The notes: generated from the letters alone by a model not told the origin. 64,000 nt of DNA from Neobacillus notoginsengisoli (GCF_003515685.1 NZ_QWEG01000010.1:1-64000), one strand, 5' to 3'; shown: positions 1-13,122, counted from the stretch's first letter. Made by a program: numbers and translations.

Positions 1-127
1 ACCTCACGTACGGTTTGATGAGGGGGAACAGGAAAAGGACTTGCCCACTTGTCTGGCTTAGTAAGGTGGAACACCCTGAAACCCGAGGACAAGAAGGGCA
101 AAGTCTAATTCCTGTTTTCTACTCTAC
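1..127 (+). mobile_element. 3' end of a group II intron (truncated by the window edge)
   Basis: The first bases (about 4-24) resemble the distal strand of bacterial group II intron domain V that follows the reverse transcriptase gene (ACGTACGGTTTGATGAGGGG). After it comes a long imperfect stem: AACAGG at 28-33 pairs with CCTGTT at 111-116, GACTTGCCC with GGGCaaAGTC, and CTTGTC with GACAAG, as a domain VI-like arm. The segment ends TTTTCTACTCTAC near 115-127, similar to known intron 3' ends. The reverse transcriptase would lie left of the window. The assignment rests on motif memory, so the exact boundary is uncertain. Confidence 0.55.
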
Positions 128-247
128 AAAAAATAGTAATTTAAATAAATTAAACACATTCTGAACTAAAATCTTTTTCCTCCACAGGGTAGAAATTCCT
201 AAAATATTTTCTTTTTATTTCAAATACATAACAAACCCATATTAAGA

Positions 248-272
248 GTTTTTATTAACGAGAAGCGGATAA
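248..272 (+). promoter_or_regulatory. Candidate sigma-B promoter of gsiB
   Basis: GTTTTT at 248-253 and GGATAA at 267-272 are separated by 13 bases. This fits the general-stress sigma-B pattern (GTTTWW, 12-14 bases, GGGWAW) with one mismatch in the -10. It lies about 45 bases upstream of gsiB, whose B. subtilis homologue is strictly sigma-B dependent. Assignment is by inspection. Confidence 0.55.
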
Positions 273-316
273 AGAAGGAGTGTGCACCACAAAATCTTCT
301 AAGGAGTGATCTTACG

Positions 317-712
317 ATGGCTAAAAAAAATAATAACAACGGAAAGATGTCTCGAGAAGAAGCAGGACGCATGGGTGGAGAAGCAACTAGCAAAAAGCAC
401 GACAAGGAATTCTATCAGGAAATAGGCCGTAAAGGCGGCGAAGCAACAGCTGATTCCCATGACAAGGATTTCTATCAGGAAATCGGTAAAAAGGGCGGCG
501 AAGCAACAGCCGAATCTCATGACAAGGATTTCTATCAGGAAATTGGTAAAAAAGGCGGCGAAGCAACAGCCGAGTCACATGGACAGGAATTCTATCAAGA
601 GATTGGCCGTAAAGGCGGAGAAGCGACAAGTGAAAACCATGACCGCAGCTTTTACGAAGAAATCGGTGAAAAAGGCGGAAAGGCCCGCTGGGATAAGGAT
701 AACGACAAATAA
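317..712 (+). CDS. gsiB: General stress protein GsiB-like hydrophilin (KGG repeats)
   Basis: A 131-residue, highly hydrophilic protein built almost entirely of about 20-22-residue repeats of the form FYQEIGxKGGEAT plus a short His-Asp linker. Five full repeats follow an MSREEAGRMGGEAT start, matching the architecture of B. subtilis GsiB (123 residues). GsiB is a LEA-like hydrophilin made in large amounts under sigma-B stress; its molecular action is not settled. There is no signal peptide or membrane segment, so it is cytosolic. The ATG is preceded by AAGGAGTG at 300-307. A sigma-B-like promoter lies upstream and a terminator follows, so it is probably monocistronic. Confidence 0.9.
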   Translation: MAKKNNNNGKMSREEAGRMGGEATSKKHDKEFYQEIGRKGGEATADSHDKDFYQEIGKKGGEATAESHDKDFYQEIGKKGGEATAESHGQEFYQEIGRKGGEATSENHDRSFYEEIGEKGGKARWDKDNDK

Positions 713-731
713 TAGCATTTCACAAAATATA

Positions 732-770
732 GGGATGCCTGAGAAATCAGGTATCCCGTTCTTTTTCCCC
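732..770 (+). terminator. Rho-independent terminator of gsiB
   Basis: Stem GGGAT-g-CCTGA with a GAAA loop and TCAGG-t-ATCCC at 732-757, followed by a T-rich tract (gttcttttt). It lies directly after the gsiB stop codon. Confidence 0.85.
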
Positions 771-841
771 AAAGAAAAGTTCTATTCTTTTTCGTGTCTT
801 CATACTCATAGAGTAGATTACTAGAATGGGGAGTGGGGAGA

Positions 842-1285
842 ATGGAATTGACGATGAGAAGCGGGGAAAGAGCAGACTTTGCAAGGATCATTGAATTTTT
901 GGAAAAGGCAGGGCTTGGCACTGCTGGAGTGACAGAAGAAACAGCAAATTTGTTTTTGCTGGCAGAAAAGGATGGTGCCATCCGGGGGAGTCTTGGAATT
1001 GAACAATATGGAACTTTCGGGCTGCTGCGGTCGCTTGCGATTACGCCTGGAGTGAACGAACAGGAACTGCTTTCGATGTTTGAGCAGATGCTTCTTTTGG
1101 CAAAAAATAAAGGAATAGCCTCACTATACTTGGCAACGAACAAGCGAGAGGCCATCCCATTCTTTGAAATGGCGGGATTTACGATGATTGTCAGAAGCGA
1201 GTTGCCGCCTGATTTTTTCAATTCTCCACATGTCCTAAACATCTTGAATGTGGATAACTCAGTTTTTTTGAAATTTTCAATTTAA
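842..1285 (+). CDS. ywlB: GNAT-family N-acetyltransferase (YwlB-like)
   Basis: About 147 residues with a compact GNAT fold: an N-terminal helix region with an aspartate (ERADFARIIEFLE), a central beta region (LFLLAEKDGAIRGSLGIE), and a C-terminal NKREAIPFFEMAGF segment typical of the acetyl-CoA-binding end of the family. B. subtilis has a GNAT protein of the same size (YwlB) next to ywlC. The substrate is unknown. Starts at GTG 833, ATG 842 or ATG 854 are possible; I chose 842 because it places the domain start as in relatives, but the GGGGAG upstream is close to it. No terminator follows; a DnaA-box cluster overlaps its 3' end. Confidence 0.75.
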   Translation: MELTMRSGERADFARIIEFLEKAGLGTAGVTEETANLFLLAEKDGAIRGSLGIEQYGTFGLLRSLAITPGVNEQELLSMFEQMLLLAKNKGIASLYLATNKREAIPFFEMAGFTMIVRSELPPDFFNSPHVLNILNVDNSVFLKFSI

Positions 1286-1524
1286 AATAATGGTATATCC
1301 ACAAAGTTATCCACCATTCAAATAGAGTTATCCACAAATTGTGGATAATGCCTTGTGTTTCCATCATTGTTCTTTTATACTTTCAAAAAGAAATTAACTA
1401 GAAAACGCTTTTGAATGCTTACTTTTTTAGAGCATGCAGGCATAAGAGATAAAGGTGAAAATGAGATGGATACAAAATGTTGGATAGTGGATAACATTGT
1501 GGAAAAGTTAAAAAATAATCCACA
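1249..1524. promoter_or_regulatory. DnaA-box cluster at ywlC
   Basis: Three perfect DnaA boxes (TTATCCACA or its complement) are seen at 1249-1257, 1328-1336 and 1340-1348, the last two as an inverted pair separated by 3 bases. One-mismatch boxes occur at 1295-1303, 1307-1315, 1486-1494 and 1516-1524. The cluster spans the end of the GNAT gene, the gap and the first codons of ywlC. As I recall the literature, B. subtilis also carries a DnaA-binding cluster at ywlC, where such clusters titrate DnaA and modulate replication initiation. Function here is inferred. Confidence 0.8.
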
Positions 1525-2509
1525 GATTAAGCAGGCAGCAAAAAAGTTGATTCAAAATGAAGTCGTGGCTTTTCCTACGGAAACCGTTTACGGTCTTGGC
1601 GGGAATGCGGGGAGTGATGAAGCGGTTGAAAAAATATTCACCGCGAAAGGAAGGCCGTCCGATAACCCCTTGATTATCCATATTGCAGATCGAGGGCAGA
1701 TGGACAGCTTTGTCACTGATCTTCCCGAGGTGGCGCTTCAATTGATGGACGCCTTCTGGCCAGGCCCATTGACGCTTATTTTGCAAAAGAAAGAACAGGC
1801 TCTCTCAGAAAAAGCGACAGCGGGGCTTGGGACTGTCGGTGTTAGAATGCCGGACCATCCTGTCGCACTCGCGATCCTGAAGGAATGCGGCCTTCCGGTT
1901 GCAGCGCCAAGCGCAAATAGTTCAGGTAAGCCAAGCCCGACAACAGCGGAGCATGTGGCAGCCGATCTGAACGGAAAAATAGCCGGGATTGTTGATGGCG
2001 GGCCAACAGGGGTTGGGGTCGAATCAACCGTCCTTGATTGTACAAGTCCGGTTCCTGTTATTCTTAGGCCGGGCGGAGTGACGAAGGAGCAGCTAGAAGA
2101 AGTGATTGGCCGGATTGAGGTCGACCCTGCTTTGATGGGAGCAGAAACAAAGCCAAAATCGCCGGGAATGAAGTACCGGCATTACGCCCCTGAGGCTCCG
2201 CTGTATTTAGTTGCAGGCGGTATTGAGGGCGTTCAGAGGGTAGCCCAGAAATATAGACAAGAAGGAAAACGGGTCGGAATCCTTGCAACGGATGAAAGTG
2301 CTCCCTTATATGAGGCCGAACTGGTCCTGGCCTGCGGAGAAAGGAGCAGACTGGAAACAGTAGCTGCGTCCCTGTACGATACGCTAAGGCTGTTTAATGA
2401 CCATCAACTGGATTTGATCTTAAGTGAAATGTTCCCCGAAGAAGGTGTCGGCCATGCGGTTATGAACAGGCTAATGAAGGCAGCCGGCAACAAAGTCATA
2501 ACGGATTAG
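1466..2509 (+). CDS. ywlC: L-threonylcarbamoyladenylate synthase (Sua5/YwlC)
   Basis: A 347-residue protein close to the length of B. subtilis YwlC (346). The N-terminal YrdC/Sua5 domain (about residues 20-210) carries the VVAFPTETVYGLGGNA and KGRPSDNPLIIH motifs and an SANSSGKPSPTTAEHV segment. The C-terminal Sua5 domain follows KSPGMKYRHYAPEAP. It makes threonylcarbamoyl-AMP from threonine, bicarbonate and ATP, the first step of t6A37 formation in ANN-decoding tRNAs. An ATG at 1415 would extend it, but ATG 1466 has AAAGGTG at a normal distance and matches the family length. The upstream DnaA-box cluster overlaps the start region. Confidence 0.95.
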   Translation: MDTKCWIVDNIVEKLKNNPQIKQAAKKLIQNEVVAFPTETVYGLGGNAGSDEAVEKIFTAKGRPSDNPLIIHIADRGQMDSFVTDLPEVALQLMDAFWPGPLTLILQKKEQALSEKATAGLGTVGVRMPDHPVALAILKECGLPVAAPSANSSGKPSPTTAEHVAADLNGKIAGIVDGGPTGVGVESTVLDCTSPVPVILRPGGVTKEQLEEVIGRIEVDPALMGAETKPKSPGMKYRHYAPEAPLYLVAGGIEGVQRVAQKYRQEGKRVGILATDESAPLYEAELVLACGERSRLETVAASLYDTLRLFNDHQLDLILSEMFPEEGVGHAVMNRLMKAAGNKVITD

Positions 2510-2635
2510 ATTTTTTTGGAGATTCATTTTGAGAAAAAAGATTGATGTACACATCCAATTTTATGAATTTTCCTGCCTTCTAAACGCCCTTGGACGTGCA
2601 TATGATGAACTAGCATGTCCGGGGAGCTGGTCACA

Positions 2636-3190
2636 ATGTCGACATTGGCAGGAGAATTGGCGACGCTGCTTTTGATGGCGTTCGCTCTAGGAATGGACGC
2701 TTTTTCAGTTGGACTAGGAATGGGGATGTACAGACTCAGGCTGAGGCAAATCTTTAAAATTGGGCTGACAATTGGGGTATTTCATGTATGGATGCCGTTT
2801 GCCGGGATGATTGCCGGCAGGTTTCTGTCGGAGCAGTTCGGCTCTTTTGCTTCACTGATTGGCGGCCTTTTACTCATTCTGCTTGGTCTCCAGATGATTT
2901 GGGCGGGTTTGAGAAAAGAACATGAAAGTATCATCACGCCCATTGGATTTGGGCTCATGTTTTTTGCCCTGAGTGTCAGCCTTGATAGTTTTTCGGTTGG
3001 GCTCACGCTCGGGATTTATGGGGCACGGACGATGGTGGCCATCATTTGTTTCGGGATTGCTGCTGCGATTTTAACATGGGCGGGATTATTAGCCGGCAGA
3101 AAAGTACAAGGCTGGCTTGGTTCTTACAGTGAATCCCTTGGAGGAGTCATCCTCCTCGCCTTTGGCCTGAAATTACTATTGCCATTATAA
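2636..3190 (+). CDS. mntP: Manganese efflux pump MntP (YwlD)
   Basis: A 184-residue, very hydrophobic protein with about six membrane helices arranged as two homologous halves. Each half carries an Asp-containing motif ([10 protein letters not shown] near the start and SLDSFSVGL near residue 115), the signature of the MntP/DUF204 family. It exports Mn(II) to prevent manganese toxicity. ATG 2636 is preferred over 2615 because GGGGAG at 2621-2626 is well spaced and the protein then begins just before the first helix. Position between ywlC and ywlE is as in B. subtilis. No riboswitch is apparent upstream. Confidence 0.9.
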   Translation: MSTLAGELATLLLMAFALGMDAFSVGLGMGMYRLRLRQIFKIGLTIGVFHVWMPFAGMIAGRFLSEQFGSFASLIGGLLLILLGLQMIWAGLRKEHESIITPIGFGLMFFALSVSLDSFSVGLTLGIYGARTMVAIICFGIAAAILTWAGLLAGRKVQGWLGSYSESLGGVILLAFGLKLLLPL

Positions 3191-3198
3191 GATGTAAG

Positions 3199-3236
3199 GA
3201 AAACAGCCTTGGAGGACGGGGCTGTTTTTTGTTTTT
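3199..3236 (+). terminator. Terminator of mntP
   Basis: AAACAGCC and GGCTGTTT arms at 3201-3228 around a GC-containing loop, followed by a run of T residues to about 3236. Confidence 0.8.
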
Positions 3237-3277
3237 TAGAAAATTAACTTGTTTAAAACTCAAAAAAGTTTTAGTAA

Positions 3278-3510
3278 TCCAGCTCCAGCGCCTAGCCCCT
3301 CGAGGTCTTAAGCCGATTCCCTCCGGAGGGCAGGCCCATCCTCGGAAATGCTCGCATTTCCTTCGTGCGTGGGCGAATTCAGGGATGCCCTTCAGTGTCC
3401 TGCGGGACTCGGCTTAAGCTTGTCGGGGCTGAGCACAATGGAAGGCTCCTAGGAATAATCATCGCAGTGACAGGGGGGGTGCCTGTCACGAAGGCGCTTG
3501 CGCTTTTTAT
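3278..3510 (+). repeat. Dispersed Bacillaceae-type intergenic repeat (copy 1)
   Basis: This gap between mntP and ywlE holds no convincing gene. It carries GCGCCTAGCCCCTCGAGGTC near 3290-3310 and CTTGTCGGGGCTGAGC near 3418-3434. The same words occur in reverse orientation at about 13250-13360 inside the atp operon. A GTGACAGG...CCTGTCAC stem follows near 3467-3490. The segment is GC-richer than its surroundings and looks like an inserted, non-coding repeat. Confidence 0.7.
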
Positions 3511-3572
3511 AAGTAAGCATGGTTGGAAATTCAATTGTTGCACCTATATAATGAAGGAAAGGAGGTCGTGGT

Positions 3573-4037
3573 ATGCAGCGCGTTTTGTTTGTTTGTACAG
3601 GCAACACTTGCAGAAGCCCGATGGCTGAAGCAATTTTGAAAAATAAACAGCTTCCGGGTGTGGAAACAAAATCAGCAGGTGTTTTTGCGGCAAGCGGAGC
3701 GGCGGCGTCTCCCCAGTCCGTTCAGGTAATGGACGAAAACAAGATTCATCATGCCCATCAATCGAAGCCGCTTGCGAAAGACGATGTTGAATGGGCGACT
3801 GTCATCCTCGCTATGACCATTTCCCATAAGCAGGCAATTCTTGGCCAACATCCCGTGGCCGCTGGAAAAACATATACGTTGAAGGAATTTGCCGGGGAAG
3901 AGGGATATCCGGATGTCAGCGACCCATTCGGGGGAAATGTTGATTTTTACCGGGATACGTTCGCAGAACTTGACCGGCTGATTGAAAAGGCAGCAAGAAA
4001 ACTGCTGGAACAGGAAAATGGGAATACTACTCATTAA
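3573..4037 (+). CDS. ywlE: Protein-arginine phosphatase YwlE
   Basis: A 154-residue low-molecular-weight phosphatase. The P-loop CTGNTCRS begins at Cys8, with Arg14 and Ser15 completing CX5R(S). Thr12 corresponds to the threonine (Thr11 in B. subtilis YwlE) that gives selectivity for phosphoarginine over phosphotyrosine. The general-acid aspartate is in VSDPFGG. It reverses McsB arginine phosphorylation, which marks proteins for ClpCP and controls CtsR. ATG 3573 has AAAGGAGG ahead of it. It lies 23 bases upstream of rpiB, probably in one transcript. Confidence 0.93.
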   Translation: MQRVLFVCTGNTCRSPMAEAILKNKQLPGVETKSAGVFAASGAAASPQSVQVMDENKIHHAHQSKPLAKDDVEWATVILAMTISHKQAILGQHPVAAGKTYTLKEFAGEEGYPDVSDPFGGNVDFYRDTFAELDRLIEKAARKLLEQENGNTTH

Positions 4038-4060
4038 CTTGCATTTTAGGAGGACATATA

Positions 4061-4510
4061 ATGAAAGTAGCACTTGCATCTGATCACGGCGGAATGACGA
4101 TCCGCAAAGAAATTGCAGCTTTGCTGGAGGAATTAAAGATTGACTATGAGGATTTCGGCTGTGAATGCGCGGATTCCGTTGACTATCCCGACTACGCACT
4201 GCCTGTCGCCGAGAAGGTGGCGGCCGGGGAGTTTGACAGAGGCATCCTAATTTGCGGTACAGGCATTGGGATGAGCATCAGTGCCAACAAGGTAAAAGGA
4301 ATCCGATGTGCGTTAGTCCACGATTCATTCAGCGCAAGAGCGACAAGGGAGCATAATGATACGAATATGCTCGCAATGGGTGAGCGGGTGATTGGACCTG
4401 GACTCGCTCGCGAAATTGCCGAAATATGGCTGACAACTGAATTTACCGGTGGAAGACATGCAAACCGGGTTGGCAAAATTACGGCTTATGAGGAGAAGAA
4501 TCTTAAATAG
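4061..4510 (+). CDS. rpiB: Ribose-5-phosphate isomerase B
   Basis: A 149-residue RpiB/LacAB-family isomerase. It begins MKVALASDHGG, the nucleotide-fold start with catalytic-site Asp-His, and contains the anion-hole and catalytic Cys segment ICGTGIGMSISANK. It interconverts ribose-5-phosphate and ribulose-5-phosphate in the pentose phosphate pathway. AGGAGG stands before the ATG. It sits between ywlE and ywlG exactly as ywlF does in B. subtilis. Confidence 0.95.
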   Translation: MKVALASDHGGMTIRKEIAALLEELKIDYEDFGCECADSVDYPDYALPVAEKVAAGEFDRGILICGTGIGMSISANKVKGIRCALVHDSFSARATREHNDTNMLAMGERVIGPGLAREIAEIWLTTEFTGGRHANRVGKITAYEEKNLK

Positions 4511-4545
4511 TAGTGCCGTTTACGGCAAGGCTGGAGGGAGAAGGT

Positions 4546-5121
4546 TTGCAACTTGACATTGACAAGTGGGAAGCAGAATTCGGCGAGGTTTTGGACAAGT
4601 TCATGGAACAGGTTGAACTGAAGCCAGGCATGCTGATGGTGGTCGGCTGCAGTACAAGTGAAGTGGCCGGGGAGCGAATCGGGACGGCCGGAACAACTGA
4701 GGTGGCTGAAATGCTTTTCCGCCAGTTGGACAGGCTGCGGGAGAAAACCGGCATTACACTTGCCTTCCAGTGCTGCGAGCACCTGAACAGGGCTTTGGTT
4801 ATGACCAGGAAGGGCGCGGAGGAGCGGAATCTTGAGGAAGTCTCGGTCATCCCCGTAAGGAATGCCGGCGGAGCGATGGCTTCGTTTGCTTTTGAAAAAA
4901 TGCCAGATGCTCTTGTAGTGGAGTCAGTCAAGGCGGATGCGGGGATTGATATTGGCGATACTTTGATTGGGATGCATCTGAAGCCGGTTGCAGTACCTAT
5001 CCGGGTTGGTCGCCGGAATGTGGGCAACGCAAATGTGGTGCTCGCAAAAGTGCGTCCGAAGCTGATTGGCGGCCCGCGGGCGGTGTATGAGCGGAACCGG
5101 GACAATCTTTCTTGTACATGA
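4546..5121 (+). CDS. ywlG: DUF436/TIGR01440 family protein YwlG
   Basis: About 191 residues, conserved in Bacillaceae between rpiB and glyA. It contains a glycine/serine-rich VGCSTSEVAGERIGTAGT segment near residue 35 and a VGRRNVGNANVVLAKVRPKLIGGPRA C-terminus. No membrane segment or signal is seen; biochemical function is unknown. Start choice: GTG 4513 is possible, but TTG 4546 follows GGAGGGAG at 4533-4540 and gives a protein starting like the family, so it is preferred. It follows rpiB by about 35 bases. Confidence 0.85.
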   Translation: MQLDIDKWEAEFGEVLDKFMEQVELKPGMLMVVGCSTSEVAGERIGTAGTTEVAEMLFRQLDRLREKTGITLAFQCCEHLNRALVMTRKGAEERNLEEVSVIPVRNAGGAMASFAFEKMPDALVVESVKADAGIDIGDTLIGMHLKPVAVPIRVGRRNVGNANVVLAKVRPKLIGGPRAVYERNRDNLSCT

Positions 5122-5204
5122 GGTATCTTTTTCAGTAGGAAACTGCTAAAATGGTAACGAATTTTCTAAATAAATAGACACGAATTTCGAGGGGGAAGGG
5201 ATTC

Positions 5205-6449
5205 ATGATGAAGCACGTGGCAAAGCGGGACCCGCAGGTTTTTGAATCGATTCAGAAGGAGTTACAAAGACAGCGGTCGAAGATTGAATTGATTGCATCG
5301 GAGAATTTCGTCAGTGAAGCTGTTATGGAAGCGCAGGGCTCTGTGCTGACAAATAAATACGCGGAGGGTTACCCGCATAGGCGTTATTATGGCGGCTGTG
5401 AGTATGTCGATGTGGTTGAGGACCTGGCGCGCGACCGGGCGAAGGAGATTTTCGGGGCGGAGCATGCGAACGTCCAGCCGCATTCAGGGGCACAGGCGAA
5501 CATGGCGGTTTATTTTACCATTCTTGAGTCTGGTGATACGGTTCTTGGGATGAATCTATCACATGGGGGCCACCTGACACACGGCAGTCCAGTCAACTTC
5601 AGCGGTGTCCAGTATCATTTTGTTGAATACGGTGTTGATGAGGACACACATCTGATTAACTATGACGATGTCCGCGCGAAGGCGCTTGAGCATAAGCCAA
5701 AGCTGATTGTCGCCGGTGCGAGCGCGTATCCTCGCGAAATCGATTTTAAAAAATTCCGCGAAATCGCAGATGAGGTTGGCGCCTATTTAATGGTCGATAT
5801 GGCTCATATTGCAGGTCTCGTAGCCGGTGGCCTTCACCAGAATCCTGTCCCGTATGCGGATTTCGTTACTTCAACCACGCACAAAACATTGCGCGGACCG
5901 CGCGGCGGCCTAATCCTTTGCCGTGAGGAGTTTGCGAGGAAAATAGACAAGTCCGTTTTCCCAGGCATCCAGGGCGGCCCTCTTATGCACGTGATCGCTG
6001 CCAAGGCGGTTGCTTTCGGCGAGATTATAAACAACGGCTTTAAGGAATACGCAGGAAAGGTTGTTTCAAATGCGAAGGCATTGGCGCAGGCCCTTCAGGA
6101 AGAGGGCGTGACCCTAGTTTCCGGAGGAACGGACAACCACCTCATCCTCGTTGACCTGCGCTGCCTCGGCCTGACAGGAAAAGTGGGCGAAAAGGTATTG
6201 GATGAAATCGGCATTACGGTCAATAAAAACACCATTCCTTTTGATCCTGAGAGCCCATTTGTCACCAGCGGTATCCGGATTGGGACCGCTGCTGTTACAA
6301 CACGTGGGTTCGGAGAAGAGGAAATGAAGGAAATCGCCTCCATTATGGCATTTACCTTAAAGAACCATGACGATGAAGAAAAGCTTAAGGAAGCAGCTGG
6401 GCGGGTTGAAGCGCTGACCAGCAAGTTCACCCTTTACCCTGAATATTAA
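5205..6449 (+). CDS. glyA: Serine hydroxymethyltransferase
   Basis: A 414-residue PLP enzyme of normal length. Visible signatures are [20 protein letters not shown] at the N-terminus, the YPHRRYYGG segment, [13 protein letters not shown], and the PLP-lysine motif [12 protein letters not shown] with Lys227. It converts serine and tetrahydrofolate to glycine and 5,10-methylene-THF, supplying one-carbon units. Two adjacent ATG codons (5205 and 5208) are possible starts after GGGGGAAGGG. A strong terminator follows. Confidence 0.97.
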   Translation: MMKHVAKRDPQVFESIQKELQRQRSKIELIASENFVSEAVMEAQGSVLTNKYAEGYPHRRYYGGCEYVDVVEDLARDRAKEIFGAEHANVQPHSGAQANMAVYFTILESGDTVLGMNLSHGGHLTHGSPVNFSGVQYHFVEYGVDEDTHLINYDDVRAKALEHKPKLIVAGASAYPREIDFKKFREIADEVGAYLMVDMAHIAGLVAGGLHQNPVPYADFVTSTTHKTLRGPRGGLILCREEFARKIDKSVFPGIQGGPLMHVIAAKAVAFGEIINNGFKEYAGKVVSNAKALAQALQEEGVTLVSGGTDNHLILVDLRCLGLTGKVGEKVLDEIGITVNKNTIPFDPESPFVTSGIRIGTAAVTTRGFGEEEMKEIASIMAFTLKNHDDEEKLKEAAGRVEALTSKFTLYPEY

Positions 6450-6458
6450 TTTACTCAA

Positions 6459-6488
6459 GGAAGCAGCGGAGCCTGCTTCCTTTTTTGG
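6459..6488 (+). terminator. Terminator of glyA
   Basis: GGAAGCAG and CTGCTTCC arms (6459-6480) with a six-base loop, followed by six T residues at 6481-6486. Confidence 0.9.
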
Positions 6489-6527
6489 GGGCAATATCTT
6501 CCTGTCTAGCCGCTTACACATTTCTTC

Positions 6528-6556
6528 TTGCCCTGCCAAAACTTTTTCTGTAAAAT
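6528..6556 (+). promoter_or_regulatory. Sigma-A promoter of upp
   Basis: TTGCCC (6528-6533), a 17-base spacer, then TAAAAT (6551-6556), about 58 bases before the upp ATG and downstream of the glyA terminator. Confidence 0.55.
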
Positions 6557-6613
6557 GAGACGAAGTGTGCCAACCTATATCAGAGGAATCTATTTAGCAG
6601 AGGGGCGATTATT

Positions 6614-7243
6614 ATGGCAAAAGTATATGTATTTGACCACCCGTTAATCCAGCATAAGCTAACGTACATCCGTGACAAGAACACTGGGACAAAGGAGTTC
6701 CGCGAGCTTGTCAATGAGGTCTCAATGTTGATGGCCTTTGAAATTACGAGAGATATGCCGACAGAGGACATTGAAATTGAAACACCTGTCTGCGTTGCAA
6801 AGGCGAAGGTTCTTTCCGGAAAGAAAATAGGGGTGATTCCAATCCTCCGTGCCGGCATCGGAATGGTTGATGGAATCCTGAAGCTTATCCCTGCTGCGAA
6901 AGTCGGCCATATCGGCCTGTACCGCGATCCGGAAACTCTTCTTCCGGTAGAGTACTATGTTAAGCTGCCGAGTGACGTGGAAGAGCGTGACTTCATCGTT
7001 GTCGACCCAATGCTAGCGACTGGCGGTTCAGCTGTGGAAGCGATCAATTCTCTTAAAAAACGCGGTGCTAAGCACATTAAATTCATGTGCCTGATTGCTG
7101 CACCAGAAGGTGTTGAAGTCGTTAAGGAAGCACATCCTGACGTTGACATCTTCATCGCGGCCCTTGATGAGAAGCTGAACGAAAAAGGCTACATCATTCC
7201 TGGACTTGGTGATGCCGGAGACAGGCTGTTCGGGACAAAATAA
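6614..7243 (+). CDS. upp: Uracil phosphoribosyltransferase
   Basis: A 209-residue enzyme, the standard length, beginning [15 protein letters not shown]. The PRPP-binding loop [12 protein letters not shown] lies near residues 130-141 and the uracil-binding C-terminus reads [15 protein letters not shown]. It salvages uracil to UMP using PRPP. AGAGGGG stands before the ATG. It has its own promoter and terminator and sits between glyA and the atp operon as in B. subtilis. Confidence 0.97.
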   Translation: MAKVYVFDHPLIQHKLTYIRDKNTGTKEFRELVNEVSMLMAFEITRDMPTEDIEIETPVCVAKAKVLSGKKIGVIPILRAGIGMVDGILKLIPAAKVGHIGLYRDPETLLPVEYYVKLPSDVEERDFIVVDPMLATGGSAVEAINSLKKRGAKHIKFMCLIAAPEGVEVVKEAHPDVDIFIAALDEKLNEKGYIIPGLGDAGDRLFGTK

Positions 7244-7267
7244 TAAGAATAATATTTGTATGCGTAG

Positions 7268-7312
7268 AAAAGCCGGACGGGTTCGTTCTAAACCCCATCC
7301 GGCTTTTTTTAT
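7268..7312 (+). terminator. Terminator of upp
   Basis: AAAAGCCGGA...GGG and CCCC-ATCCGGCTTTT arms at 7268-7306, ending in T residues to 7310. Confidence 0.9.
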
Positions 7313-7612
7313 TGAAACAAATCCTTAACATTAGCGATAAACGTCCGTGCTATATTATAATAGAAGAAATTTACTATTTTCTTGTAGGAAAAACCCTGTT
7401 TTGAAGAGTTGTTGGAATGAGGTTTAACTGGAAATTTTCCAGATGCCTAAATTAAAACAGCCGCCATAAAAAACAAAGTGTTATGGAACAATAAAACCAC
7501 TTCACATACAGTGTAAACCTTTAATAAAAGCATACGGTAATGATGATGCAATTTCCGCGCCATTACTGGATTTTCCGCAAGAACTTTGTGAATTTTTTCA
7601 CCATCATATGGA

Positions 7613-7641
7613 TTGACATTGATAGGGGGCTATTGTATGCT
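7613..7641 (+). promoter_or_regulatory. Sigma-A promoter of the atp operon
   Basis: TTGACA (7613-7618), a 17-base spacer, then TATGCT (7636-7641): a near-consensus vegetative promoter about 130 bases before atpZ. The rest of the 7313-7773 gap holds no supported gene. A 73-codon ORF at 7540-7761 overlaps the promoter and has no clear ribosome binding site. Confidence 0.7.
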
Positions 7642-7773
7642 AACAAAGGGCATAAAATGATAGGGTTTTCATGTTTTTTCCTGCGTAAATGCTCCGTATT
7701 GGTACAGATTTTTTCCATACATATAGCTGCCCTTTTTAACGGTTCTCATTCTCTAAAGTGAGGATGCGATAAA

Positions 7774-7992
7774 ATGCGGAAATATGACCGCCCCTTTAAA
7801 GCAATGGCACTTTCGTCGGCAATCCTTTCCCAGCTGGTAGGATCCATTCTCATCGGTATTTTTGCCGGTAGATGGATTGACGGAAAAACCGGCACTGAGC
7901 CGCTTTTTCTCATCATAGGACTGTTTATCGGATTGGCAGTGGGAGTTTATGCGGTTCTTCGCCTCGTCCAGCAATACTTTTCAGGAGACTGA
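7774..7992 (+). CDS. atpZ: AtpZ/AtpI-family small membrane protein, first gene of atp operon
   Basis: A 72-residue protein with two membrane helices (about residues 12-32 and 44-66) and a GRWIDGKTGTEPL linker, the pattern of the AtpZ family. In related species AtpZ works with AtpI in assembling the ATP synthase c-ring and/or Mg2+ supply; that is family knowledge, not seen here. GAGG precedes the ATG. It is followed 7 bases later by atpI. Confidence 0.85.
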   Translation: MRKYDRPFKAMALSSAILSQLVGSILIGIFAGRWIDGKTGTEPLFLIIGLFIGLAVGVYAVLRLVQQYFSGD

Positions 7993-7999
7993 CACAAAT

Positions 8000-8371
8000 A
8001 TGTCCGATTTAAGGGCCATTTATAACTACATTCGCAGATATCTCTTTTTTTTATTGGCTTTATACGTTCTAGCCTGGGGATTCACTGATCACCGGCAGAT
8101 TTTTGGCGGGCTCATTTTAGGGACAGCCCTAAGCATGTTCAACTTATGGTTAATGGTCAGAAAGACGTACCAGCTAGGGGATGCCGCTGTAAAAGGCAGG
8201 AAGGTATACTCGCTGGGCACGTTTTCGAGGATGGCTGCCGCTGTCCTTGCTGTCATCATTGCAATGGAATATCCCAACCATTTTCACTTTATTAGTGTTA
8301 TTTTAGGTTTAATGACATCCTATATTGTCATTATGATATATTTTTTCAAGCAATTATTGTTACCTAAATAG
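8000..8371 (+). CDS. atpI: ATP synthase subunit I (AtpI)
   Basis: A 123-residue protein with about four membrane helices in two hairpins, the size and placement of Bacillus AtpI ahead of atpB. AtpI is thought to chaperone c-ring assembly. An in-frame ATG at 7949 would overlap atpZ; the ATG at 8000 after AGGAG (7983-7987) gives the family start (MSDLRAIYNYIRR). Confidence 0.85.
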   Translation: MSDLRAIYNYIRRYLFFLLALYVLAWGFTDHRQIFGGLILGTALSMFNLWLMVRKTYQLGDAAVKGRKVYSLGTFSRMAAAVLAVIIAMEYPNHFHFISVILGLMTSYIVIMIYFFKQLLLPK

Positions 8372-8390
8372 ACTTTAAGAAGCGAGGTGA

Positions 8391-9110
<720 letters not shown>

Positions 9111-9150
9111 TAATATATAAACCCGTTCATAACTCATGGACAAAAAATAA

Positions 9151-9399
<249 letters not shown>

Positions 9400-9545
9400 T
9401 AGATTTTTAACAATGGCGAAGACCGCATACAAAGGAACTTCGCCTTTCCTTTATATTTTAAGGAAAAACTCCTGTCAAAAATGCAGGCTTCATCATAGCC
9501 GAAAATGTTTCGAATCCACAATAAATGCACCCGGAATCCGGGTGA

Positions 9546-10624
<1,079 letters not shown>

Positions 10625-10631
10625 GATTTAG

Positions 10632-12155
<1,524 letters not shown>

Positions 12156-12258
12156 ACGAGGAGGGTGTGCAAACTCGCGCGCTTTACCGTGATGATCTAA
12201 CATGCTGGGGCAGGGGTCCAGGACGGGCCCCCGTCCTTAACTTTGATAAGGGTGGTGA

Positions 12259-13122
<864 letters not shown>

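Noticed and set aside
3229-3628. ORFs of 62 and 87 codons between mntP and ywlE
   Set aside because: They lie in the dispersed repeat and, at the end, run into ywlE in another frame.
7540-7761. 73-codon ORF before atpZ
   Set aside because: It contains the atp promoter and has no ribosome binding site; composition looks non-coding.
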